A DNA stretch of 64,000 bases from SKLM01 sp964575455. GTDB lineage: Bacteria; Chloroflexota; Anaerolineae; B4-G1. The notes under the pieces were generated by a model, which was not told the DNA's origin, made no database searches, and worked only from the letters and a program-made list of their open reading frames with translations. Made by a program: the position numbers and the translations under genes. Location of the stretch: NCBI GenBank assembly GCA_964575455.1, contig CAZNRX010000002.1, positions 62,001 through 126,000 of the forward strand, in the 5' to 3' direction. Each line of letters opens with the position of its first letter. The stretch's first letter is position 1. This document shows positions 47,924-57,274 of the stretch, piece by piece.

Positions 47924-49748
47924 CGTTGGATCCAGTGGGCCGGAGCCTCTCGCCCGCCCTCTCGATATACTCAAGCGACTGGTGCCGGAAATAGGTGTTG
48001 TAGAGCTCCGCGTAGTGCCCACCTTGCGCCATAAGCTGATCGTGCGTCCCCTCCTCGATGATCCGACCGTGGTCCATCACCAGGATGCGGTCAGCGTGCT
48101 TCACGGTCGAGAGCCGATGGGCGATGACGATGGCCGTCCGGTCGTCCATGATCGCCTCCAGCCCCTCCTGGATCTGCATCTCGGTGAAGGGATCCACGCT
48201 CGCCGTCGCCTCGTCCAGGATGAAGATGGCGGGATCTTTTAGGATCACCCGCGCCAGGGCGACCAGCTGGCGCTGGCCCATCGAGAGGTTTGCCCCACGC
48301 TCGCCGACGTCGGTCTCCATGCCGTCTGGCAGCGCGGCCAGCCACTCGCCGTTTGAGATGCGCTCTGCCGCTTCGCACACCTCCCGGTCGGTGGCCTGAG
48401 GACGGCCGTAGCGGACGTTCTCGGCCACCGTGCCGGAGAAGAGGAACGGATCCTGTGGCACGACGCCGATGTGACGACGGTATGCCTGCAGGTCCAACCG
48501 CCGGATATCTCGGCCATCGATCAGCAGTTCGCCCTCTTGGAATCCGTAGAAGCGAGAGATCAGACGCGCCACGCTGCTCTTGCCGGCCCCGGTGTGGCCC
48601 ACCAGGGCCACCGTCTGTCGCGCGGGGATCTCCAGCGTGAAGTCCGGCAGCACCACCTCGTCGCCATCGTAGCTGAACGTGACGTGGCGGAACGCAATCC
48701 CCCCTGTCAGCTCCTCGACCGGCTCGTCCGCCTCCTGGACCACCCGGGGCTCCGCGTCGATCAGGGCGAAGACCCGCTCGGCGGCCGAGAGCCCGTCCTG
48801 GAACTGGCTCCAGAACGATGAAATGTTCATAATGGGCCACCAGAAGAAGCCCACCGCCTGCATGAAGAGGTACCAGTCGCCCGCGCTCAGGCCGCCACGG
48901 GTGGCCAGACCGCCGGCGTAGACCAGCGCGGCGACCCCGGCCCCTGAGGCTAGGCCCATCACGGGGAATATGGTGTTCAGCGTCAGGCCGCGTCGCAGGC
49001 CGACCTGGTAGCCTTGATCGTTGTTGGCGGCGAAGGTGTTGTAGATGGCGCGTTCCTGGCGGAAGCTCTTGGCGATCATAATCCCACTGATCGACTCTTG
49101 GATCTGGGCGTTGATCTTCGCCGTAACGCGGCGCGCACGACGTGTGACCTGGCGCGCTACGCGCCGGAAGCTGAGGGCGATGACGACCGCGAAGGGCGTC
49201 ATTCCCAGGAGGAGCAGCGTCAGGCGAACGTCGATGGCGAACAGCCACGCCGCCAGCAGGGCGACCAGCATGACCTGGCTGAGCAGGTCCATGACCAGGG
49301 TGGCCACGTTGGAGAAATCTTGGGTGTCCGACGTGATGCGGCTGACGATCTTCCCGGAGGACTGCTCGTCATAGAAGGAGAGGTCGTGGGCGATGGTGGC
49401 TTCGAAGACATCCTCCCGGAGATCGAGCACCACGTTTCCCACCACCTGGGCCGAGAACCACTGCCGGACGTAGTTGAACCCCCATCGGGCCGCCCCCATG
49501 AGCAGGACGCCCCCGGCCAGGAGGAGGATGAAGCGCGTCGAAGCGTTCTCCTCGACGAGGTCGATGGCCTTGGAGACCAGAATCGGCCCACCGGCCCCAG
49601 CCGCCGAGTTGAGGGCGAGCATCAGCCCGACCAGCACCATCTGCCGCGCGTAGGGGCGGAAATAGCTGACGATGCGCCGGACCAACCGGCGGTCGCTGTA
49701 GCTGCGGTCGTAGGATTCGGTATCCAGACCGTCGAGTATGAAACCCAC
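47889..49748 (-). CDS. ABC exporter half-transporter, canonical ATP site
   Basis: 619 residues: six TM segments in 35-330 and a C-terminal ATPase with Walker A VGHTGAGKSS, Q-loop VPQDPFLFSGT, signature LSMGQRQL (third residue Met instead of Gly), Walker B IFILDEATASVD with catalytic Glu, and switch AHRLSTVKHAD. The start is GTG 49748, sharing one base with the TAG stop of the upstream ABC gene. The C-terminal 20 residues overlap the convergent LCP gene and are not conserved. It pairs with the next gene as a heterodimeric drug- or lipid-type exporter. Confidence 0.92.
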   Translation of the reverse strand: MGFILDGLDTESYDRSYSDRRLVRRIVSYFRPYARQMVLVGLMLALNSAAGAGGPILVSKAIDLVEENASTRFILLLAGGVLLMGAARWGFNYVRQWFSAQVVGNVVLDLREDVFEATIAHDLSFYDEQSSGKIVSRITSDTQDFSNVATLVMDLLSQVMLVALLAAWLFAIDVRLTLLLLGMTPFAVVIALSFRRVARQVTRRARRVTAKINAQIQESISGIMIAKSFRQERAIYNTFAANNDQGYQVGLRRGLTLNTIFPVMGLASGAGVAALVYAGGLATRGGLSAGDWYLFMQAVGFFWWPIMNISSFWSQFQDGLSAAERVFALIDAEPRVVQEADEPVEELTGGIAFRHVTFSYDGDEVVLPDFTLEIPARQTVALVGHTGAGKSSVARLISRFYGFQEGELLIDGRDIRRLDLQAYRRHIGVVPQDPFLFSGTVAENVRYGRPQATDREVCEAAERISNGEWLAALPDGMETDVGERGANLSMGQRQLVALARVILKDPAIFILDEATASVDPFTEMQIQEGLEAIMDDRTAIVIAHRLSTVKHADRILVMDHGRIIEEGTHDQLMAQGGHYAELYNTYFRHQSLEYIERAGERLRPTGSNATGRTPSPRGD

Positions 49749-51547
49749 TACTCATACCTCGCGAATATCCGTCGATAATCCTCGCTCCGCCCCATCAGCT
49801 CCTCGTGGGTGCCTTGATCCACCAACCTCCCTTGCTGGAGGACCAAGATGCGGTCGGCCCAGCGGATCTGGCTGAGGCGATGGGTGATGATGAAGGTCGT
49901 GCGCGGGCGGTCCCTGTCCCCGCGGCTGATGCGGCGCATGGCCTGCTGTATCTCATCCTCCGTGGCGCTGTCGATGGCACTGGTGCTGTCGTCCAGGATG
50001 AGGATGCGCGGGTCCGTGAGGAAGGCCCGTGCGATGGCGATCCGCTGCCGCTGCCCGCCCGAGAGGGTCACACCACGCTCCCCGATCTCGGTCTGATAGC
50101 CCTCGGGGAAACCGGTGATGAAGTCGTGAGCCTGAGCGGCGCGAGCCGCTCGCTCGATAGCATCCTGATCCGCGTCGTTGCAGCCGAAGGCGACGTTCTC
50201 GGCCAGCGTGCGAGAGAAGAGGAAGACGTCTTGCTCAATGGTCGAGATCTGCGAGCGGAGTGACTGGATGTTCCAATCGCGCACGTCCACGTCGTCGACC
50301 AACACGTGCCCCCTATCGGCGTCAAAGATGCGGTTGATGAGCTGGGTGAGTGTCGTCTTGCCGGAACCGGTCTGGCCCACGATGGCGATCGTCTCTCCCG
50401 GCTCGGTGGTGAAGCTGACGTCGGTCAGCACCGGCTTGCCGTTGTAGCCGAACGTGACATCGTCGAAGGTGATCTTGCCCACGATGGGCTTGCTCACACC
50501 GAGCTCGTTCTCGTCCAGCTCGGTCTCCGTGTTGATCAGCTCCAGGATGCGACGCGCGCCGGCGATGCCCAGCTGCACCAGGTTGAAGGAGAAGATGGAG
50601 ATGAAGGTGGGGAACTGAAGCGTCCCCAACAGCCCCATATAGGCCACCACCTGGCCCAGGCTGACGGTACCCTGCCGCCAGAGCAGCAGCGCGTGCAGGA
50701 AACCGCCGGCCCAGCAGAGACTGAAGACCAGCATGGGCCAGTAGCGGGCTTGGATCTGCCCCTGCTTGACGAAGGTGTCGCGGAACTGACGGGCATCGCG
50801 GGCGAACTTGAGCCACTCACGCCGCTCCTGGGTGTTCGCCTTGACCACCTCGATCCCGGCGACGGCCTCCGCCAGCCCGGCGTTCATCTCGCCGAACTGC
50901 TCTCGCTGGGCCAGGCTGACCGGTTTCAGGCGGCGGTTGTAGTCGGCCACGGTGAGCGCCCAGAGCACGACGAAGATCAATGGAACCAGCAGTAGCCGCC
51001 ATTCGAGCTGCCCGATCAGCGCGATAGGGACGACGATGGCCATGGCCGAGTCGATGATCAGCATCAAGCCGGGGCTGAACATCAGGTTGAGCTGGCGTAC
51101 GTCATTGGTGGCGCGAGCCATGATATCGCCGATCCGCTGCCGACCGTGGAAGGTCTGGCTCTTGCCCAGCAGGTTGACATACAGCTCGTCGCGCGCGTCC
51201 CGCTCGATACGCTGCGCCAGGAACTCGATGGCGAAGTTCCGCATCAGGCCGGTGACGCCCTGCCCGGCCGCCGCCGCTGCGACGGCGACGGCGATGGAGA
51301 GCAGCGCTGACGTCTGCCAGGTGGGCGCCATGATCAGATCGAAGGCCCGGCCGATCAGCACCTGGCGATAGCTGTAGGTCCAGTTGTTCAGGATAGCGGC
51401 CAGGATGGTCGCCAGCGGGAAGATAGGGTAGCGCATGGCGTGGGACACGATCCAGCGCACCGGTCCGGAGCGATTGTAGCGATATTCGGTTTCCAGAGAG
51501 AATTCGCTCTTGCGCAAGGGTTTCCTTACGTCAGCTCGCAGTCCCAC
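49748..51547 (-). CDS. ABC exporter half-transporter, degenerate ATP site
   Basis: 599 residues: TM domain, then Walker A VGQTGSGKTT, EQDVFLFSRTLAENV, signature LSGGQRQR, Walker B ILILDDSTSAID in which the catalytic Glu is Asp, and switch ITHRLSQIRWAD. The Asp at Walker B here and the LSMGQ signature of the partner would meet in one composite nucleotide site, as in asymmetric exporters of the TM287/288 and BmrCD kind. Substrate unknown. The start is taken at GTG 51547; TTG 51514 (LRKSEFSLETEYRYN) is an alternative. Confidence 0.92.
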   Translation of the reverse strand: MGLRADVRKPLRKSEFSLETEYRYNRSGPVRWIVSHAMRYPIFPLATILAAILNNWTYSYRQVLIGRAFDLIMAPTWQTSALLSIAVAVAAAAAGQGVTGLMRNFAIEFLAQRIERDARDELYVNLLGKSQTFHGRQRIGDIMARATNDVRQLNLMFSPGLMLIIDSAMAIVVPIALIGQLEWRLLLVPLIFVVLWALTVADYNRRLKPVSLAQREQFGEMNAGLAEAVAGIEVVKANTQERREWLKFARDARQFRDTFVKQGQIQARYWPMLVFSLCWAGGFLHALLLWRQGTVSLGQVVAYMGLLGTLQFPTFISIFSFNLVQLGIAGARRILELINTETELDENELGVSKPIVGKITFDDVTFGYNGKPVLTDVSFTTEPGETIAIVGQTGSGKTTLTQLINRIFDADRGHVLVDDVDVRDWNIQSLRSQISTIEQDVFLFSRTLAENVAFGCNDADQDAIERAARAAQAHDFITGFPEGYQTEIGERGVTLSGGQRQRIAIARAFLTDPRILILDDSTSAIDSATEDEIQQAMRRISRGDRDRPRTTFIITHRLSQIRWADRILVLQQGRLVDQGTHEELMGRSEDYRRIFARYE

Positions 51548-51585
51548 CTACACGCCTGAATAGAGATGAGGGCTGCCCGCCCGAC

Positions 51586-52524
51586 CTACGCTTCGATGCG
51601 TCCGAAAGCGTCAAGCTTCGTGAGCGTCTCCAGCGTCAGATGGCCTCGCCACTCAAGCTTCGCCTGCTCCCACGTCTGGGGATAGGACTCCCCCCAGGTC
51701 CAGGTGGGCTCCCAGGTGCCCTCTGGGCTCTCGTGCTCGATCTCATAGTCGAGGTCGTGCTGGAGGTCGTCCCCGAGCACGTCGGCCACGACGGCGTCCG
51801 GGGACGGCGCGATCTTGAGCGGCTTCGGACAGTACCCGCCCCAGTCCTCCGGGTCGCGGCAGACGATGCGGCCGGTCAGATCCCGGAGGCGGGGGAGGAG
51901 CCGGTCCTTGAAGCGCTGCGGCAGCGCATCCGTCTCGGCCAGATCCAGAGCATAGCGCAGCGTGTCGCCGCCGCCGCCAAACGCCTCCTCCTCCAGCCTC
52001 TGGATGGTGGAGACGGTCTCCTCCGTCACGGTGTCGAGCCAGTCGTCCGGGACGATCTCTGCGTAATGATGGAGCAGCCCCACGAGCTGGGCGCGCGGGA
52101 TGACGGCGAAATCGTCGAACGTCCGCGCCAGGCTGCCGTCCTCATCGTGCCACCAGGGCGCATGGGGGTGGTCGTTGGCGTCGTGCGGAACGGCGCGCCA
52201 TATCCGCGTCTCCGAGTCGAACGTCCGGAGGAGGTACGCCACGGCTCCACTGACCATGGGATGGTCGGCCGGGCACGCCATCTCCTTCAGCATACCGAGG
52301 CCGATGCCCGTCGCCAGGGCTGATGAGCTGGGCGTGCGCACGTCTGGCTCGAGGGCGTGCCCGAATCCGCCGTCGATGTTCTGGTAGGTCACCAGTTCTT
52401 TGGCGACGCGGTCAGCCGGCCCTCCCTCGAAGCGATGCTCGAAGAGCGCGCGATCCAGCGGCCGGGCCTCCGTCTTCAGAAAGCGACGTGCTTGGTAGAA
52501 TTGCTCGGGACTCAGACGCTTCAT
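51586..52524 (-). CDS. Alpha/alpha-toroid (prenyltransferase/terpene-cyclase-like) protein
   Basis: 312 residues from ATG 52524 (MKRLSPEQFYQARRFLKTEAR). The QNIDGGFGHALEPDVRTPSSSALATGIGLGML block resembles the QDxDGGFG repeat of squalene cyclase-like and prenyltransferase-like toroids. No DxDD or zinc site is seen, so catalysis is doubtful. A second domain has AVIPRAQLVGLLHHYAEIVPDDW, and the C-terminal part is Trp-rich (GTWEPTWTWGESYPQTWEQAKLEWRGHL). A longer upstream frame exists but is not conserved in character. It is 38 bp after the ABC genes in the opposite direction of reading order, so it may precede them in the same transcript. Function unknown. Confidence 0.8.
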   Translation of the reverse strand: MKRLSPEQFYQARRFLKTEARPLDRALFEHRFEGGPADRVAKELVTYQNIDGGFGHALEPDVRTPSSSALATGIGLGMLKEMACPADHPMVSGAVAYLLRTFDSETRIWRAVPHDANDHPHAPWWHDEDGSLARTFDDFAVIPRAQLVGLLHHYAEIVPDDWLDTVTEETVSTIQRLEEEAFGGGGDTLRYALDLAETDALPQRFKDRLLPRLRDLTGRIVCRDPEDWGGYCPKPLKIAPSPDAVVADVLGDDLQHDLDYEIEHESPEGTWEPTWTWGESYPQTWEQAKLEWRGHLTLETLTKLDAFGRIEA

Positions 52525-52616
52525 AGTCTTCCTCCGGAATCCGGCATGGTAGCAGAACCGGCATGTTACAGCGAATCGCTGATTTCGTCCAGCTGCGTAG
52601 CGAGATGCCAGTTTCT

Positions 52617-52733
52617 TGTCATTCTCGTCGCTGAGGTGACCGGCACTTGCCCAGAGGCCTTGAAAGACGGACACAGACGCAGTTTGAGGCCAGCCTGGGC
52701 AGCGAGGCGAGGTTCTTAAGTGCCGGTCACCTT
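52617..52733. mobile_element. Palindromic non-coding element (MITE-like), family E
   Basis: Outer arms AGGTGACCGGCACTT (52634-52648) and AAGTGCCGGTCACCT (52718-52732) are exact complements. Inner arms GCCCAG-AGGCC and GGCC-AGC-CTGGGC also pair, giving a long imperfect hairpin of about 100 bp. The same end sequence, with TCATTCTCG beside it, recurs at 61200-61235. No transposase is present. It lies in the gap 52525-52855, in which I see no gene. Confidence 0.6.
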
Positions 52734-52855
52734 CGCCCATCACGTCGACCTCACGTTTGACAAGGAGGTTTTCGCGAGTACCATAACGATATTGGACGGA
52801 GGACTGTACCCCGTGGGAGCCAGATGCGACACACAGCGAAGCGAAGGAGGCGCGC

Positions 52856-52975
52856 ATGAGGGGCATCGCGCTGACCACCAGGGGACGGCGCGGCATTGGC
52901 CCGGGCATGGTCACGAGCCTTGCCTCGGCGAATGGCGGCTTTGAGGATCTGCCGACGCTGGAGGAGATGACCTGA
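52856..52975 (+). CDS. Short coupled ORF before the fucokinase gene
   Basis: 39 residues (MRGIALTTRGRRGIGPGMVT, then SLASANGGFEDLPTLEEMT). GAAGGAGG sits 6 nt before ATG 52856, and its TGA overlaps the next ATG as TGATG, a standard set-up for translational coupling. It could be a leader peptide, the end of a decayed upstream gene, or a very small partner. I recognise no family. Confidence 0.4.
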   Translation: MRGIALTTRGRRGIGPGMVTSLASANGGFEDLPTLEEMT

Positions 52976-55900
52976 TGACGAAGGACGCGATAAGGACAGT
53001 TGAGGACGGCCGGATGGCTCTGCTCCAGCAGGCCAATCGCAATAGCTGGCAGAGATACCTCGCCTCTTTGGAGTCCGATGCGCTAGGTGGCTGGGACGTG
53101 TGCGTGCTGACGGCCAGCAGCGAGCAACAGGCGGCCATGTACCGTCGCCAGTTAGCGTTGCGGCGAGAGGCGGGGCTCCTGCCATCGCGTACGCGTTTCC
53201 TGGTGGTGGCCGACCCACCTGGACGCCGCATTGGCTCCGGTGGGGCGACGCTGCGGTTGTTGAGCATGCTGAACGGCGCCACGGGCGGGATGAGCTCCGA
53301 CGTGGACGCCGAGGCCCATCTTGGCACTCTCCCTCCGGACGTCCTGACGGCGAGGCGGGTTCTGGTCATCCACTCCGGGGGTGATTCCCGGCGGCTGCCC
53401 CATTGCTCCGTGACGGGCAAGCTCTTCGCCCGCATCCCCTGCGCCCTGCCTGACGGTCGGGCCTCCACCATCTTTGACAGTTTCCTCATTACCCTGAGCG
53501 CGTTGGCGGACGAGATGCCGCCTGGCGTCTTGATCGCCTCTGGCGACGTCCTGCTCATCTTCGATCATCTGCAGCTTTCGTTCCAACGCCCGGGCGTCGT
53601 TGGAGTGGCGGCTGCCGCGCCGGTCGAGACGGGGACGCACCACGGCGTCTACGTGATCGACGAGGCCCGGCGTCTGAGGGCCTACCTGCACAAGCCCTCG
53701 CTTGAGCAACTGCACGCTTGGAATGCCTGGGCGCCCGATGGGACAGTTGCCATCGACACCGGGCTCGTGTGGCTCGATACGCCCACGACGCTTCAGTTCC
53801 TCAGGCTGGCCCAAGCAGAGGAGATCGCTGCGTTGTATGATGACCGGCCTAGCTCGCCTCGAGCCGCTCGCCCCGCCGCCGGCCTGAATCTCTATGGCGA
53901 CCTGCTGATGCCGTTGGCGGGGTCGACCACGCTGGACGACTACCTGGTCGATACCAGCGATGGTCCGGATACGCCATCCGTGAGGGCGGCGCGCCGTGTG
54001 ATCTGGGAGCGTCTGCGCCAGGTGCCCTTCACCGTGGAGCGGCTTCAGCCAGCCGTCTTCGTCCATTTTGGCACGACGCAGGAGTATTGGGAGATGGTGG
54101 CAAATTCGCCCAACCTGGCGAGAACCTGCGACTGGTCCCGTCACACAGCCACGTGGATTTCACCTGCCATTTCGGGGGATGGCGACGGGCTTGTGCTGAT
54201 CAACACCGTTGTGGAGGCCGACGTAGCTGTCTCCTCCGCACCAGGCCTGCTCGTGGATAGCCACCTATCGGGACCCGTGATCTTGCGCGGAGCCGCGCTG
54301 ATCGCGAATCTGCGCACTGGGCAGCCGCTGACGTTGGAAGCCTGCACAACGCTACAACAGGTGCCAGTTGACGGAGGGATTGTCACCCGCGTCTATGGCC
54401 TGTACGATAACCCCAAACACCCTTGGGATGCCGAGGGCGCGACGTTCATGAACCGACCCTGGGGGGAGTGGCTCAGCCAAGCCGACGTCGAGCCCCAGGT
54501 ACTGTGGCCTGACCTGCCCATCTGCGAGCATACGCTTTGGAATGCGCGCCTATACCCCGTGAACGCGGACCGCGAGGAGAGCCTGAAGCTCGCGCTGCCG
54601 CTGCAGGACCCTGCTGAAGCGTCTCCCGGGTGGTGGGCCGCGTGGGAGAGAAGCGAGCGGCTCTCCTTGGCGGAGAGTTTCGCGCGGGCTGACGGCGAGC
54701 GGGTGCTGGCAGACATAGTCGCCGTCGAGGATCTGGCGGCTGCGCACCGGTTTCACTCCGCTGTCGAGGCGGAGCAGCCGGCAGCTGAGGCGAGATCATT
54801 GCTCGGCAGCAGTCAGCAAGTGATCGCCCGGCGCACAGCTCAGGTGGCAGAGTGGCTTTCAGATGCTGATCCTGTCTTGCGACTGCGAGCATACTGGGCG
54901 TTGGGTGAGGCCACAGGGCACCCTTCGTGGGAGGATCAGGCGTTTGCCACTCTGGCGGCGATGATCGAGCAGGACGTCAGCGCCCGGCGCCAAACCACCT
55001 CCATTCCAGGAGATATCAAGCGCACGGTTCCCCTCGGTGAGCCCATCCGTGTGAAGGCCGCCGCCCGTATCGACTTCGGTGGCGGGTGGACCGACACGCC
55101 GCCCTACAGCATAGAGCGCGGCGGGACCGTGCTGAACGGGGCGATCACGCTGCATGACGACCATCCGATCATCGCCGAGGCGGAGCGGCTGTCCGAGCCC
55201 AGGCTTGTGCTGGAGAGCCGCGACATCGATGCCGTGATCGAGCCAGCAGACGTCGGTGACGTGCTGGCCTACGCCAGCCCGGCCGATCCCTTCGCCCTGC
55301 TGAAGGCGGCACTGGTCCTGCGCGGCATCGTGCCGGCCGATGGCAATCCCGAACGGCCATTGACAGAGGAGCTGCGGGCGGTGGGCGGCCTGCGGCTGAG
55401 CACCCAGACGACGATCCCCCGTGGATCTGGGCTGGGCACCTCGTCCATTCTGGCGGGGGCTGTGCTCACCTGCCTGGCTCGCTTGCAGGGCGTCGACCTC
55501 ACGCAGGTGCGACTGTTTGACGAGGTGCTGTGCCTGGAGCAGATGCTCACCACTGGCGGCGGCTGGCAGGACCAGGTCGGTGGGTTGGTGGGGGGCATCA
55601 AGCTTATCACAACGGAGCCCGGGCTGCCGCAGCGAATCCGCGTGGAGCCAGTGGGTCTGTCCCCTGCTCTGCAGGCTGAGTTGACTGGCCGGTTGACGTT
55701 GGTATACACGGGCCAGCAGCGGCTGGCCAAGGACCTGCTGCGAGCGGTAATGGGCCGCTGGATGGCGCGGGATCCCGAAATGGTCTGGATTCAGCAGGAG
55801 ATCGCCCGCCTAGCCGTGGCGATGCGCGATGCGTTGCTGGCCCGGGATCTGGGTCGGTTTGGGGCGTTGTTGAGCGAGCACTGGGCACTCAACAAGCGCA

Positions 55901-56160
55901 TGGATCCGGGTTGCACCAATCCCTTCATCGACGACCTTTTCGAGTTGATGGCACCATACATCGATGGAGGAAAGCTGGCCGGGGCGGGTGGGGGTGGCTT
56001 CGCGATGGTGATTGCCCGCGACCGGGAGGCTGGCAGCGCCCTGTCGGCCAGGTTGGAGCGGGTCTACCACGGCACCTCGGTGGCCGTCTGGCCATGCGCA
56101 GTGCCCCAGAAGGGCATCGTCGTCGGCCCGGCACCGCACGACGATTCGGTAGCTGATTGA
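52975..56160 (+). CDS. fkp: Bifunctional L-fucokinase / fucose-1-phosphate guanylyltransferase-like protein
   Basis: 1061 residues. The N-terminal half is a nucleotidyltransferase-like domain (FLVVADPPGRRIGSGGATLRLL, VLVIHSGGDSRRLPHCSVTGKLF, PAVFVHFGTTQEYW) of the fucose-1-phosphate guanylyltransferase type. The C-terminal 380 residues are a GHMP kinase: RIDFGGGWTDTPPYSIERGG, phosphate loop TIPRGSGLGTSSILAGAVLTC (about 813-830), TTGGGWQDQVGGLVGG and GAGGGGFAMVI. Together these turn L-fucose (or a similar sugar) into GDP-sugar by salvage, in the cytoplasm. Length is somewhat above the Bacteroides Fkp type. GDP-fucose would feed surface glycans. The TGATG overlap with the small ORF suggests coupled translation. 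Confidence 0.92.
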   Translation: MTKDAIRTVEDGRMALLQQANRNSWQRYLASLESDALGGWDVCVLTASSEQQAAMYRRQLALRREAGLLPSRTRFLVVADPPGRRIGSGGATLRLLSMLNGATGGMSSDVDAEAHLGTLPPDVLTARRVLVIHSGGDSRRLPHCSVTGKLFARIPCALPDGRASTIFDSFLITLSALADEMPPGVLIASGDVLLIFDHLQLSFQRPGVVGVAAAAPVETGTHHGVYVIDEARRLRAYLHKPSLEQLHAWNAWAPDGTVAIDTGLVWLDTPTTLQFLRLAQAEEIAALYDDRPSSPRAARPAAGLNLYGDLLMPLAGSTTLDDYLVDTSDGPDTPSVRAARRVIWERLRQVPFTVERLQPAVFVHFGTTQEYWEMVANSPNLARTCDWSRHTATWISPAISGDGDGLVLINTVVEADVAVSSAPGLLVDSHLSGPVILRGAALIANLRTGQPLTLEACTTLQQVPVDGGIVTRVYGLYDNPKHPWDAEGATFMNRPWGEWLSQADVEPQVLWPDLPICEHTLWNARLYPVNADREESLKLALPLQDPAEASPGWWAAWERSERLSLAESFARADGERVLADIVAVEDLAAAHRFHSAVEAEQPAAEARSLLGSSQQVIARRTAQVAEWLSDADPVLRLRAYWALGEATGHPSWEDQAFATLAAMIEQDVSARRQTTSIPGDIKRTVPLGEPIRVKAAARIDFGGGWTDTPPYSIERGGTVLNGAITLHDDHPIIAEAERLSEPRLVLESRDIDAVIEPADVGDVLAYASPADPFALLKAALVLRGIVPADGNPERPLTEELRAVGGLRLSTQTTIPRGSGLGTSSILAGAVLTCLARLQGVDLTQVRLFDEVLCLEQMLTTGGGWQDQVGGLVGGIKLITTEPGLPQRIRVEPVGLSPALQAELTGRLTLVYTGQQRLAKDLLRAVMGRWMARDPEMVWIQQEIARLAVAMRDALLARDLGRFGALLSEHWALNKRMDPGCTNPFIDDLFELMAPYIDGGKLAGAGGGGFAMVIARDREAGSALSARLERVYHGTSVAVWPCAVPQKGIVVGPAPHDDSVAD

Positions 56161-56171
56161 TCCGGGCAACC

Positions 56172-56423
56172 GACGGGATGCCGACAGCTGCCGATGAGAA
56201 TGCCCCACCAGGCATGGGGGCGACCGCGCAAGGGCTTTTCAGCGCTGCGATGTCTGGATTTGGCATGGCTGTGGGAGGGTTTGTCGGTGGCCCACTGCTA
56301 GAGAGCATAGGAGGGCGCGGTCTCTACTCTGTCCTTGGAGCAGGAGTGCTCATTATCACGGCTGTTGTTGCGCTGATTGAAGGGCGCCTGCCTGCAGAGC
56401 GGAGGGTATCCCTCCATAGGTGA
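56172..56423 (+). pseudogene. C-terminal remnant of an MFS transporter
   Basis: About 80 residues: ADENAPPGMGATAQGLFSAAMSGFGMAVGGFVGGPLLESIGGRGLYSVLGAGVLIITAVVALIEGRL. This is the last two to three TM helices of a major facilitator protein (the GxATAQGLF and GGRGLY turns are typical). The remaining nine or so helices are missing, replaced by the end of the fucokinase gene. An active transporter is not possible; it was probably a sugar permease paired with the kinase. Confidence 0.8.
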
Positions 56424-56431
56424 TGCCGATT

Positions 56432-57259
56432 CTACCAACCATAGACGGCAAATCCAGCGCAGGGAGGATAAAGTCCTAGGCGCTCGCCCTCCTCAATGCG
56501 CTGCTGTATCAGCAGCACCAGGAGGGTGATCCAGGGCGAGGGGGTCTTCTTGTCGGCGAAGGACCAGCCCTTCCAGGCGCGGTACATCGAGGCGGCGGTA
56601 TAGCGGCCCTCCTCGTCGGCCTGCTCGGTGATCGTGTCCACCATGTCCCGGAAGCGCGGATCGCCGTGCACGGAGGGGAAACGGCTCAGCACGTCCACGA
56701 CGTGCAGGATGTCGTACCAGACGAAGGGATACTTGAGCCGGCGATAGAACGTGCCGATGCCGAACAGGAAGAGCTTCCGTTCGCACTGCGGTCCCCAATG
56801 CCAGAGCAGCGTCGGCGCATCGCACGCCATCCAGGTCCATCGCTCCCCGTCGATGCCGCCGAAGCGTTTGTAGAGACGCAGCCTTGTCTGGAACGGCCCC
56901 TCATGCGACTGGTGAGCCATCACGGCATTGATGACGGGGCGCATGCCGGGGTCACTTGCGCGCAGGCCGAAGTCGGCCAGCGTGCTCAAGGCGTAGATGG
57001 GGTGCTTGGCGTCGTTGTGACGCTTGAGGGCGAAGCCAGGCCACGTAGCGGCATCGTCAATCAGTCCCCTCACCTGGAGGTGATCCAACATCTCTGAGCG
57101 AGCAGCTTGCACCTCGGCGTCGTCCTCAGGCCGGCCCAGCAGATCCACCAGCATGCGGTAGCTTGTCCATGGTTCGTCGGATGCCAGCAACCACTCAATT
57201 GTATCAGCTATCAGATTTCCCTCCGAACAAGTCATACGTTGTGTGTCTCCTGGATCCAT
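56432..57259 (-). CDS. Hypothetical alpha-toroid-like protein
   Basis: 275 residues, or 267 from ATG 57235 (MTCSEGNLIADTIEWLLASDEPWTSYRMLVDLLGR). Helical and Trp-rich, with HNDAKHPIYALSTLADFGLRASDPGMRPVINAVMAHQSHEGPFQT and CDAPTLLWHWG. The pattern of paired helices ending in small-residue turns resembles squalene cyclase-like toroids. No catalytic motif is recognisable. It is 15 bp from the radical SAM gene on the same strand and may be co-transcribed with it. Function unknown. Confidence 0.75.
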   Translation of the reverse strand: MDPGDTQRMTCSEGNLIADTIEWLLASDEPWTSYRMLVDLLGRPEDDAEVQAARSEMLDHLQVRGLIDDAATWPGFALKRHNDAKHPIYALSTLADFGLRASDPGMRPVINAVMAHQSHEGPFQTRLRLYKRFGGIDGERWTWMACDAPTLLWHWGPQCERKLFLFGIGTFYRRLKYPFVWYDILHVVDVLSRFPSVHGDPRFRDMVDTITEQADEEGRYTAASMYRAWKGWSFADKKTPSPWITLLVLLIQQRIEEGERLGLYPPCAGFAVYGW

Positions 57260-57274
57260 CCGTTGTCCTGGCTT

